Origin: OLB6 sp964525565
Lineage (GTDB): Bacteria > Bacteroidota > Ignavibacteria > Kapaibacteriales > Kapaibacteriaceae
Direction of reading: 5' to 3'
DNA length: 64,000 nucleotides
Assembly: GCA_964525565.1 (NCBI GenBank)
Contig: CAZGHI010000001.1
Span: forward strand, 62,001-126,000
Shown here: positions 47,215-56,047 of the stretch, in pieces
Numbering within the stretch: the first letter of the stretch is position 1
How the letters are laid out: every line of letters starts with the position of its first letter
Notes under the pieces: generated by a model
Databases searched by the model: none
Seen by the model: only the letters and a program-made list of their open reading frames with translations
What the model was told of the DNA's origin: nothing
Program-made: the position numbers and the translations under genes

Positions 47215-48003
47215 CTACTGACCTTTAAACACAGGCGGGCGTTTCTCAATAAACGCCTTGACTCCTTCCGCGTAATCCTCGCTGTCGCCGGCGCGTTGCT
47301 GATATTCTTTTTCCAACTCGAGCATTGAGTCCAGTGTTTGGCTCATGCCTTGTTGCAAAAGGTACTTCACATAACCAAACGTTTGCGTTGGCCCAGATGC
47401 ATACGTGGCTGCGATGGCTGCAAGGGCAGACGCGAATGCCTTAGGATGGACAACGCTGTTTACCAGTCCAAGTGCATGTGCCTCGGATGCAGAAATTGGC
47501 TTGTTCAGCGTTGCGTACTCAAATGCCCTCGCATACCCCATCATGCGCGGATAAAAATATGTGGCACCGCTGTCCGGGATAAGAGCAATGCCTATAAACG
47601 CCTCAACAAGACGTGCCGAGGCACTCATAATTCGAACATCGGCTGCCAACGCAAGCGATAAACCTGCACCTGCAGCAACGCCGTTTATTCCTGCGATAAC
47701 GGGCTTTGGAAGACTGGTAATTGCGCGAATGATAGGATTGTATCTGCGTTCAAGCGAGTCAGCAAGGTTACGTTTGCCTCCACCTGACGGTGCATCTTTA
47801 AGATCCTGACCCGAACAGAACGCCTTCCCTGCACCTGTTAACACAACACAGCGGACGTTTGAGTCTGATGCAGCATCTGTAATCGCCTGGAGCAACTCGG
47901 CAGAAAGTGTTTCATTGACTGCATTGTAGCTTTCTGGACGATTAAGAGTAATTGTGGCTACACCGTCCGACAAAGAATAAAGAATGGTAGTGTAGTCAGT
48001 CAT
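47215..48003 (-). CDS. Crotonase-family isomerase, PaaG-like, copy 2
   Basis: A 262-residue crotonase. The glutamate of hydratases in the GGGCELA position is absent (GVAAGAGLSLALAADVR). Instead there is an Asp in GIALIPDSGATYFYPRMMGY (about 147), the pattern of PaaG, the ring-1,2-epoxyphenylacetyl-CoA isomerase, and of Delta3-Delta2-enoyl-CoA isomerases. So it should shift or rearrange rather than hydrate a double bond. Whether phenylacetate is the substrate is uncertain, since no other paa genes are in view. It overlaps the hypothetical gene upstream by 4 bases and is 2 bases from the PgpH-like gene. Confidence 0.88.
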   Translation of the reverse strand: MTDYTTILYSLSDGVATITLNRPESYNAVNETLSAELLQAITDAASDSNVRCVVLTGAGKAFCSGQDLKDAPSGGGKRNLADSLERRYNPIIRAITSLPKPVIAGINGVAAGAGLSLALAADVRIMSASARLVEAFIGIALIPDSGATYFYPRMMGYARAFEYATLNKPISASEAHALGLVNSVVHPKAFASALAAIAATYASGPTQTFGYVKYLLQQGMSQTLDSMLELEKEYQQRAGDSEDYAEGVKAFIEKRPPVFKGQ

Positions 48004-48572
48004 TTTTCGGTAAAACCTAGCTGAGTGGGTGAAAGGTTAGACAACTCCTTTGCCGATTCTTGGAGAAAGCGTCCAAGGAGTTCCATAGTGAGCATGACGG
48101 CTTCTTTTTGAGCAATGCCCCCCAGGTCGTTTACAACATCTTGAAATTTATCGAACACAGACTTATCGGTAAACCCTGCTTCTGACGTGCATGATGTAAC
48201 AATTGTACGTGCCTCCTGTTCGGNNNNNNNNNNNNNNNNNNNNNNNNNNNNNNNCAGACGCACCTTCAGCATTCTTTCGGGATTCACATCTTTCTTAACG
48301 CGTTCCATGGCAGATTTCATTAACGCCGTAGCCATTTCGCCTGGTGCAAGGCCAATGAAGCCTGCGATCAAGTCGTCGGTTGAGAATGCACTTGCCATTG
48401 AACTAAAAGCCAAAGGTGGCATTGCGCAGTCAACTACCTGCAAGAACAGAGTGTCGTTATTCGTAGTTTGTTTCGCCTGCTGTACGTATGATAGGCATGG
48501 CAGGGAACAGAGCGTGAAAACAATAATTATAGCAACAAATGATATGTAGCGATGGGTCACGAGTTCCTCCAT
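48000..48572 (-). CDS. Exported hypothetical protein (assembly gap inside)
   Basis: About 190 residues. The N-terminal hydrophobic segment (SFVAIIIVFTLCSLPCLSY) looks like a signal peptide. The rest is helical and includes FSTDDLIAGFIGLAPGEMAT and GRFLQESAKELSNLSPTQLG. A 31-N gap (48224-48254) removes part of the middle. I do not recognise the family. It overlaps both neighbours, the crotonase upstream by 16 bases and the PaaG-like gene downstream by 4, so it is certainly part of the same operon, but its role there is unknown. Confidence 0.65.
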   Translation of the reverse strand: MEELVTHRYISFVAIIIVFTLCSLPCLSYVQQAKQTTNNDTLFLQVVDCAMPPLAFSSMASAFSTDDLIAGFIGLAPGEMATALMKSAMERVKKDVNPERMLKVRLXXXXXXXXXXXEQEARTIVTSCTSEAGFTDKSVFDKFQDVVNDLGGIAQKEAVMLTMELLGRFLQESAKELSNLSPTQLGFTEK

Positions 48573-49342
48573 GTAGGATTGCGCTTTTCAATGAATGCAG
48601 ACATACCTTCCTTTTGATCTTGTGTTGAAAACAACAGGTAGAAATTTTTCCGTTCGAATTCCAAGCCCCCTTCAAGCGTTGTACTGTACGCTTTCAGAAC
48701 GGCTTCTTTTGCCAGTTTCGCAGCAATGGGAGCCTTACCGGCCACCTCTTCGGCCAGGGCAAGAGCTTCGTCCAGGTAGTATTCTACAGGAACAACGCGG
48801 TTTACAAGTCCTGCCTCGCGCGCTTGTTCAGCGCTAATCATTCGGCCAGTGAGCACCATTTCCATTGCCAGTGCTTTGCCTACAGCCCTTGTTAATCGTT
48901 GTGTGCCACCTGCACCCGGCATAGCACCGATATTTATTTCCGGCTGGCCAAACTGCGCAGATGTACTGGCAACAATCATATCGCACAACATTGCCAGTTC
49001 ACATCCACCACCTAGAGCAAAACCGCTCACAGCAGCGATAATGGGAGTCTTTACCTGCCGTATCCGTTCCCATCGTGCAAACTGATCGCGTTGGAGCATC
49101 GTAACAGAATTTGCGTCGGCCATTTCCGTGATGTCGGCTCCCGCGGCAAAGGCTTTTTCGTTACCATGGATAACAATACAACGGATATCGGGGTCTGCAT
49201 CAAACTGTTCGAAGGCTTGCACAAGCTCGACCATTGTTTGCAGACTTAACGCATTGAGTACCTTTGCGCGATCCAACTGAATTACTCCCACACCGGTACG
49301 AGGCTGAGAAATGCGGATGCACGTGTAGTTGGTCTGGTCCAT
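48557..49342 (-). CDS. Enoyl-CoA hydratase (crotonase family), copy 3
   Basis: A 261-residue crotonase with both hydratase glutamates, in FALGGGCELAMLCDM (about 113) and FGQPEINIGAMPGAGGTQRL (about 136), very close to short-chain enoyl-CoA hydratase patterns (TRAVGKALAMEMVLTGRMIS). It should hydrate short 2-enoyl-CoA. The ATG at 49342 is the first of the operon and is divergent from rsmE. It is better matched to true hydratases than copy 2. Confidence 0.92.
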   Translation of the reverse strand: MDQTNYTCIRISQPRTGVGVIQLDRAKVLNALSLQTMVELVQAFEQFDADPDIRCIVIHGNEKAFAAGADITEMADANSVTMLQRDQFARWERIRQVKTPIIAAVSGFALGGGCELAMLCDMIVASTSAQFGQPEINIGAMPGAGGTQRLTRAVGKALAMEMVLTGRMISAEQAREAGLVNRVVPVEYYLDEALALAEEVAGKAPIAAKLAKEAVLKAYSTTLEGGLEFERKNFYLLFSTQDQKEGMSAFIEKRNPTWRNS

Positions 49343-49396
49343 GCTATAACAAGTGATGTTAGCGTAACTGTATTCAGGAGGCAAATTAACTCAACA

Positions 49397-50086
49397 ATGA
49401 ATAACGTTTACGATCCGACGGTTCCCACCACTGGTATTTACAGTGCCTCGGCGGATGTTCAGGCTCACATCAGAGCATTGCGAATTCGCATTGGAACACG
49501 TGTACGTGTCCTTAATGGGCTGGGTTTAGCCGTGGAATGCAGAATGATAGATGCCACACGTTTCGAGGTTATGCATGTAGAGAGCGAAACCTATCCGGTG
49601 CCTCGGATTTTGGGTATTGGTGTTCTGGAGAACAGGGATCGCATGGAATTTGCAGTAGAGAAGGCAGTTGAACTTGGAGCCACACATATCATTCCTTTAA
49701 TAACAGACCACAGTGGCTTTGCACGAACAACATCGAACCGACTTGTTGCGAAGGCTATAGCTGCGCTTACACAATGTGGGAGACTGTGGCTTCCCGAGAT
49801 TCACGCTCCAACTCTTCTGCATGATGCTCTCCGATGGGCGAAAGAGTCATTCAATGCCCATTTACTGTATGGAGTGGCTTCGGAATCGGGAAGTTCTCCG
49901 ATTAAAAACGTTGAAAGCGAACCCGTGATGGTTGTAGTTGGCCCTGAAGGTGGACTCAGCAGTGCGGAGAGTGAACGACTTCGGCTCGAAGGCGCAGCTC
50001 CCATTGGTGTTGGTCACAAACGACTTCGTTCCGAAACCGCCGCTATTGCCATTCTAGCAATGCTGGAGTCCAACTGTTACACGTGA
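49397..50086 (+). CDS. rsmE: 16S rRNA m3U1498 methyltransferase RsmE
   Basis: A 229-residue SPOUT methyltransferase that methylates N3 of U1498 in 16S rRNA. The N-terminal PUA-like part is short (ALRIRIGTRVRVLNGLG). The knot domain has ENRDRMEFAVEKAVELGATH, TQCGRLWLPEIHAP, MVVVGPEGGLSSAESERL (about 177-194) and GHKRLRSETAAIAILAMLE. A perfect AGGAGG at 49376-49381 lies 15 bases before the ATG, further than usual, so the real start could be a little upstream at a non-ATG codon. Confidence 0.93.
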   Translation: MNNVYDPTVPTTGIYSASADVQAHIRALRIRIGTRVRVLNGLGLAVECRMIDATRFEVMHVESETYPVPRILGIGVLENRDRMEFAVEKAVELGATHIIPLITDHSGFARTTSNRLVAKAIAALTQCGRLWLPEIHAPTLLHDALRWAKESFNAHLLYGVASESGSSPIKNVESEPVMVVVGPEGGLSSAESERLRLEGAAPIGVGHKRLRSETAAIAILAMLESNCYT

Positions 50087-50120
50087 CCACATGCGTGACC
50101 ACGTTTGCTGTGATCATGTG

Positions 50121-51908
50121 CTAACGAATCATCACAACAGGTTTGCTTACCGAACGGTCATTGGCCGTTACGATTAGGGTGTACAATCCCGTTGCCATGT
50201 TTTGCGTTGGGAGATTGAGTACCATGAGTTGTGGCTCTGCATAACCTTCGTACAGAACGTGTTCAATTCCGTTCATATCTACAAGTGCTGCCTTCACGTT
50301 GCCAGGTTGCTGGATGGTGATTTCAGCAGTACCATGGGTAACAAGAGGCAGTGGTGCGATACGAACCGAAAACGCTGTCGGAGCATTGCTTTGCTCTACG
50401 CTAACAACACCATCAACATAAAGCCGCGTGGTAACAGGAAGGTGATCGCTAACAGTGGAAGAATACGACGATAAGTAAGCTTGTGGTGCTTCTAAGTAGG
50501 TTCGGTAGAATGAGGAATTAAGATCGGTACTTATGAGGCAGTGGTCAATAAATGTTCTGTTGAAACCAATGAAGGAAGCCAGATTCCTTTGTTCTAACGC
50601 CAGCGTTGGGGAGAACCATCTCTCCGTATCATCGAGAAAAACCTTGTACGGTGAGGGCAGAGAAGAATCAACTACGCTCATTGTGAAGACATCGTTATAG
50701 TCGCCAACAACAAGTACTGCCGAATCGGAATAAAAGTCCTTCAGGTACTGGTGAAACGTTTCTGCATCAGCTTTTCTACGCTGATAGTCGGCTTGCTCAG
50801 TACCTTGGCCGGTTGCTTTGGCATGGATATTAAAAACAACATATCGCTTTATCTTACCATCAACCTTAGCATCGAATGTAAACCTGTAGGGGAATCGTCC
50901 GTTTGCCCACGCCTGAGAACCGCCATTTACGGCCAATCCACTGGACACTGGTGTAATGGTTTGTGTATTGTATATGTAGCACATTTTTTGATCGGACGGG
51001 ATCTCAGACGTGAACAGAACCGCATACTCACCCTGGATAGAGTCTGCCAGTGAGCGTGCTGCTTCCTCTGTGAGCACTTCCTGTAGAGCATATATGTCTG
51101 CTTGAACGCTGTCCATTACCTGGCGAATGCTTCGGCGTTGCCGGTTTTTATCACGTGGACCTTGCGTAGTGTCCGTAGAACCGAACCACTCAAGATTCCA
51201 CGACGTAACATCTAATGTGCGCCACTTCTTTACAGTATCCGCTTCTACCGGAGCAAGCCCAACGTCCTCCGCAAACCGTGGAAACATCTGGTAACCTCCA
51301 CGGAATCCGGCAACACATCCTATTACATCTACCTCTCCATCAGGGATGGTCAGTGAGTTGGTTGCAATGTTGGTTGCACCGTCAATACGTATAGCAAAGT
51401 CGTTTCCTTGGATGTCGAATACAGTATAATTCGACTCGGCTTGGAAAGCTTTGCCGGCATCGGCAAACCGCACCCGTCGGATTCTAACAAGCTGTCCTTC
51501 CACACCTTCCCCAATGATTGGAATCGTGAGTGTTCGTGGAGATGGCACAACGCGTTCTACTGGTATCACAGTAAAGCGAAGGTCGGGGCCTGCCAGTTCA
51601 GTAAGACCTGTTCCAGGCTGACCCGGAAGAGGCTGGAAATCCACCAACTCAGCATTTTCAATAACAACGGAGTCGCCGATTGTAACGTTGTTGATGAAGA
51701 TGGAGTTAAAAACAGCGATTCCACCGGTGGCATCTTGAATGTACGCTGTGTTCCGAAACACTTTCGAGGCAGAAACCCTACCGGCGACCTTACTTACAGT
51801 AGTTCCGAAAGGCAATTTCCGAACTTCCGATATTGGCATTGGATCCTGCGCCAACGTTGGTGTGCTGGCAACGAAATGCAGAACGAATAGTAAACAGAGT
51901 GACTTCAT
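50121..51908 (-). CDS. Secreted endonuclease/exonuclease/phosphatase-family protein with T9SS signal
   Basis: A 595-residue exported protein. The signal peptide MKSLCLLFVLHFVASTPTLA is followed by an OB-fold domain (about 25-210: GTTVSKVAGRVSASKVFRNT, AYIQDATGGIAVFN) of the DUF5689/YhcR type. An EEP-fold catalytic domain follows (about 225-500) with TSWNLEWFGS, YALQEVLTEE (metal Glu), FNIHAKATG, VVGDYNDVFT and STVSDHLPVTTRLY (catalytic His). The C-terminus (RIAPLPLVTHGTAEITIQQP, NMATGLYTLIVTAN, PVVMIR) is a T9SS tail. Extracellular nuclease is the likeliest role, for DNA scavenging, but phosphatase is possible. AGGA precedes the ATG; it follows the lipoprotein gene by 22 bases. Confidence 0.88.
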   Translation of the reverse strand: MKSLCLLFVLHFVASTPTLAQDPMPISEVRKLPFGTTVSKVAGRVSASKVFRNTAYIQDATGGIAVFNSIFINNVTIGDSVVIENAELVDFQPLPGQPGTGLTELAGPDLRFTVIPVERVVPSPRTLTIPIIGEGVEGQLVRIRRVRFADAGKAFQAESNYTVFDIQGNDFAIRIDGATNIATNSLTIPDGEVDVIGCVAGFRGGYQMFPRFAEDVGLAPVEADTVKKWRTLDVTSWNLEWFGSTDTTQGPRDKNRQRRSIRQVMDSVQADIYALQEVLTEEAARSLADSIQGEYAVLFTSEIPSDQKMCYIYNTQTITPVSSGLAVNGGSQAWANGRFPYRFTFDAKVDGKIKRYVVFNIHAKATGQGTEQADYQRRKADAETFHQYLKDFYSDSAVLVVGDYNDVFTMSVVDSSLPSPYKVFLDDTERWFSPTLALEQRNLASFIGFNRTFIDHCLISTDLNSSFYRTYLEAPQAYLSSYSSTVSDHLPVTTRLYVDGVVSVEQSNAPTAFSVRIAPLPLVTHGTAEITIQQPGNVKAALVDMNGIEHVLYEGYAEPQLMVLNLPTQNMATGLYTLIVTANDRSVSKPVVMIR

Positions 51909-51930
51909 GTGATATCCTGTTAACTCGGGA

Positions 51931-52661
51931 TCAGAAAATAGCAAGGGTAACCATATCTAACGCTGGCGGTGCATCGTCGTACGTGTACAGCATGTACGAT
52001 CTACCTGACTCTAGCTGCACGTTGGAGATACGTGCAGCAACATTTGTTGTGCCTGCTTCACGAATTTCAAACGAGTATGTACCGGTGGGAAGTGAAATGT
52101 ACGACGTTGATGTGAATCCCGGATCGAATTCTTCGTCAAAAATCTTAGAGCCGCCGGAAATCCATACCTCCACAGTGGAGAAGCGGTTAACATTCTGGGC
52201 CATATGTGTGAATCGTATCACCGGGTCCGACCCGGCAGGTAGAGTCGTGTCTTGAATTGCTCTGCGGAACTCTACAACATTACTTTTTGATCCGCGGGTA
52301 AACAAGAGTACACGTGCACTACCTCCAAGAGTATAATACAGCGTGTCGCGCAAACGTGATGTGTCTTGCTTTAGCATTATTCCAACAGGCCTACCTGCTG
52401 CTGCCGGAACAAATCCTGNNNNNNNNNNGCAAGGTAGGCTACGAATGACGTACCCGGAACAAATCCTGATGAGCTGCCACGGGGTACATCAACGGAATCA
52501 CTGGCATCCACAACTACCGATAGAGTGGCAATGTCTTGTGTAACGTTAATGAACTGAACGTACGCCGATGGCGGCGTGGGAAATACGAGCACATCTTCAT
52601 CGCATCCGATAATGGAAACGATTACTACGAGCACATATAGTTTGGTAACAATTGCTTTCAT
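51931..52661 (-). CDS. DUF4397 lipoprotein (assembly gap and flanking 15-bp repeat inside)
   Basis: About 240 residues. The N-terminus MKAIVTKLYVLVVIVSIIGC has a lipobox (SIIGC), so it should be a lipoprotein. The body matches the DUF4397 Ig-like pattern, AYVQFINVTQDIATLSVVVD and then VIRFTHMAQNVNRFSTVEVW with ISLPTGTYSFEIREA. A 10-N gap (52419-52428) interrupts it. The 15-base sequence CCGGAACAAATCCTG occurs on both sides in the same coding phase (GFVP), so the gap region may be an assembly artefact or a short tandem repeat. The ATG at 52661 directly follows the receptor gene stop; the nuclease-like gene follows 22 bases downstream. Confidence 0.8.
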
Positions 52662-52662
52662 T

Positions 52663-55600
52663 TCAGAAGGAGTAGCGAATGCCAAGTTGCATCCTCCAAC
52701 GAGAAAAGAAGTTATCTACGATGTACACACCAGACTGACCGTTTGTAACGGGTTCCGAGTACGTCATTCGTAGCCTACCTTGCGCATCGAACGGATTGTT
52801 GTTTGTTGAGGCAAGACCAAAGAGATTGAAACTTTGGAAGTTAACATACTTCACCAATCCCCATGAAGGACTCAGAAGGTTTAGCACGTTCTGAACATCT
52901 AAGGTTAGGGAAATCCTGTGGGTACCCGGGCCGGGCAAATCTTGTGTGATGCGCATGTCTAGTCTGTTTCGCCAGGGTTCCCGTACAAAATTGCGCGGCA
53001 AAATCCGACCCTGGTATTCCTTTAGAATTGGATTTGCATCAATAAGAGCCATTACCTGTTCCCATACCTGGTCCTTGGTTCGCAGGTCAGTACCTGTTGG
53101 CTGTTCGATTACAACGCGGGTATTGTAGTCTTCTCTACGAGGGATGTACAAAAGATCGTTTCCACCCGTGGCATTATCGCCGTTGTAATCCTGAATGTAA
53201 CTCAGGGAATATGGCCGTCCGCTGGAACCGTCGTAAAACACGCCAATTGTTGTTGAAACAAAACGGGACCAATCATGCCGATACGATGTATTGAAGACGA
53301 TGCGGTGGGGAACATCGAAGTTGGAACGTCCGACTGTTGCGTTATTGGGATCGATAACATCATTGAACTGCCACTGACTTCCTGCTGTAGCGTTAACACT
53401 GGAGTTTAGGTCTTCCGACCTGCCGTACGTGTAGGACAGCATTGCTGAGAGTCCCGGAAGAAGTGCATTGGCTGCCGAAAGTTCTAGTTGCCCCATGATG
53501 CTATACTGGTATCCGCCATCTCTCGATCGCAGTAACAGCACCTGCGTAAACTCTGGTGCTGCTACGGAGTCCGGGCTGGTCCCCGCATACAATGGACGGC
53601 CATCAACAGGACTTCTGCCAATAATGGTATCGCCCCCTACCACCCATTTCCTGTTACTTGGCCTAAGATTCAGGTTTGCGTAATCCACCTGATTCAAGAA
53701 AGCCCCATACATGCCTTCAACAGTGAATGTTAAACCCTTCATGATTTGAACATCGGTGCCAAGCGTGCTTCGCCACACTTGTGGCATCCTGAAATGTTCA
53801 TCGGTGATATTAATTGCCGCAGTATTTGTTGCTGACCCTGGGTATCCGGGATCACCTGGTCGGGGTGGAGGTATTGTAAGGTCCCATTTAACGGGTTGAC
53901 CAGTTTGGGGGTCAAGGATGAGAGACTGAGAATTAAACACGCCAAGCTGTGCTCGGTATAGATCTACACCGGTATTCGAATACTGGTTGGAAATCCAAAC
54001 GGCGGCAACTCTGCCGGTGAAGATTCCGGTACCGCCGCGAACCTGGAGGGTTCTATTGTTGCTCACATCGTAATTAAATCCAAATCGAGGAGAGAACATG
54101 TAGGCCCGAGCAGGGACGGTAGATGTGCTGTATCCAGGGAACCGTTGTGCAAAGGTTGGATTTTCAAATGGCTTATCGAGAAAAATTGGTATGTCAACAC
54201 GTATGCCGCCGGTAAGCCGGAGTTGTGCATTTACCTCCCATTCGTCCATCGCATACAAACCGGCCTGCATCATCCACCAGTTGGCCCGAGGTTGTTCGGT
54301 TCCTGTTACGGCAAGGTTTGCATAACTCACTTGATAACTGTTGGCCGTACTGTCGGCAAAAGCCTCGATACTTGGAAATTGGTACGTGCCAAAGTAATCG
54401 GTAATAAATAAATTGTTGAAGCCATACACTTCGTTGTTGGTTCCGATGGTGATGGTATGGTCACCGGCGAACACGGAGAAATCGTTGGTGAATGCAAGTG
54501 TTGTCTGATTGAGTCCGTTTGCCTGCGAATTGCGTTCCTCACCCAGGAAAACGTTTTGGTTGCTTCCAACAGAAATCCGCACCTCAGGGAAGGGTGTGCC
54601 AAGTATGCGTTGATCTGCAGTATGTGTGTATGATATGCGCATCTGGTTGCTCATCGTTGTACCGATGATTGCATCCCACTGTGCAACGGTTTGGTTGTTG
54701 ATGCTTTCAAAGACATTAGCTCTGTTACTCAGACTAAACGAAGTGTTGTTTCGAACGAGGTTGCGGTCTTGAATAGCATAGGTAAAGTTGTGACGGAGCT
54801 GAATTTTGTTCGCTTCGTCAAGGTTCCAATCCACCCGGGCAATCACATTCACAGTGTTATTCCGCAGGTTGTGTNNNNNNNNNNNNNNNNNNNNCGTAAC
54901 CGTATCGGCTTTTACTAATGGCAATAATGCGGTCCAAGGTAGATGCGGGAACAGGAAAGTTGTTCAGAGCATTGGGGTCGTTGAGTGCAACTTCAAGGGG
55001 CGTTGAACGCAACCGTGCTTCCGATGTTATGTGAAATAACAGTTTGTCGCGAATAATCGGACCTCCGAGACGACCGCCAAACTGGAAGTCTTGAAAGTTC
55101 TCGAAAGGGGCTTTGTACACGTCTGGGCTTGGACCAACGAGTGTCTGGTTTCTTCCGTACATGAACACGGATCCATGGAAATCGTTTGTACCGCCTCTCG
55201 TGATCGCGTTAATGAGACCACCGGTAAAGCCGCTCTGGCGGATGTCGTACGGTGAAACATTTACCCGCAGGCGTTCAATAGCATCTAACGAAACAAAGTT
55301 GCTGTTTGCCTGGGAACCAGCAGTACCGGCTGTTCCGATGGCAAACACATCGTTGGCCACCGCTCCGTCAATCTGAAAATTGTTGAACCGCGAGTTTACT
55401 CCCATTACACTCACACCTGCAAGTCCATCACTGCCGGGCGTTTCACTCTGCTGCGTATAGGGATTCATTCGTGCAAAGTCACTGATGCTTCGGTTGATTG
55501 TTGGTGCGGCAGAGATCGTTGCCTCGGAAATCACCGAGCCAGAGCCTGTGCGTGAAGCATCAAGAGCATCACGCTCGGCCAGTACGGTTACGGCATTGGT

Positions 55601-55957
55601 GGTTTTTACGTCAGAAGCGAGAGTAACATCCAGTACTTGCGTTTCGGCAACTTCGATGCGTACTCCGGTGATGGTCTTTGATACGTATCCCAAATACGAA
55701 ACAGTTACCTCATAAACACCTGGTCGGAGTCCCCGTAGTGTGAACCTTCCGCCACTGCGTGAGAAAGCGCCATACGTAGCGCCCGTACCTAACTGCACAG
55801 CACGAATGGTTGCAGACGACAGCGGAAGTGGCGCTTTTTGCTCAGTGCTTTGCCCTGTGATTACGCCGGTGAGAATACCGGTGGTAACACCCTGAGCGTT
55901 CACCCGCACTGCCGATGTTATGAAAACGAGTATTGTGACTGTAAGAACAATTCGCAC
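52663..55957 (-). CDS. TonB-dependent / Oar-like outer-membrane receptor (assembly gap inside)
   Basis: About 1098 residues. The signal peptide (MRIVLTVTILVFITSAVRVN, AQ) is followed by a carboxypeptidase-regulatory-like beta sandwich (LPLSSATIRAVQLGTGATYG to VEVAETQVLDVTL), a plug domain (VLAERDALDASRTGSGSVIS, GVNSRFNNFQIDGAVANDVF, GTNDFHGSVFMYGRN) and a 22-strand-type barrel ending GIRYSF with the expected C-terminal aromatic. This is the Oar/SusC-relative pattern; the cargo is unknown. A 20-N gap (54875-54894) near residue 355 shifts the apparent frame but both halves clearly belong together. A lipoprotein gene and a T9SS gene follow in the same direction, suggesting an uptake or secretion-linked operon. 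Confidence 0.9.
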
Positions 55958-55987
55958 AAGTCATTGGTATTGGCTTATTGAATAGGG

Positions 55988-55995
55988 CAAATGTA
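55988..55995 (-). promoter_or_regulatory. Bacteroidota-type -7 box (TACATTTG) before the receptor operon
   Basis: Read on the - strand, TACATTTG is an exact match to the TAnnTTTG -7 consensus, about 30 bases upstream of the receptor ATG (55957). A TTG lies 24 bases further upstream, slightly beyond the usual spacing for the -33 element. It is in the divergent gap shared with the SpoIIE phosphatase gene. Confidence 0.45.
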
Positions 55996-56047
55996 CGGTA
56001 AGTCCGCTTGCGAAGCTCGCAACGTTACGTTCTCATAATTTGCAGCT

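Noticed and set aside
50081..50101. Direct repeat CGTGACCAC after rsmE as a regulatory or terminator element
   Set aside because: Only two 9-base copies, no strong stem and no T-run; it lies between convergent genes and is probably chance.
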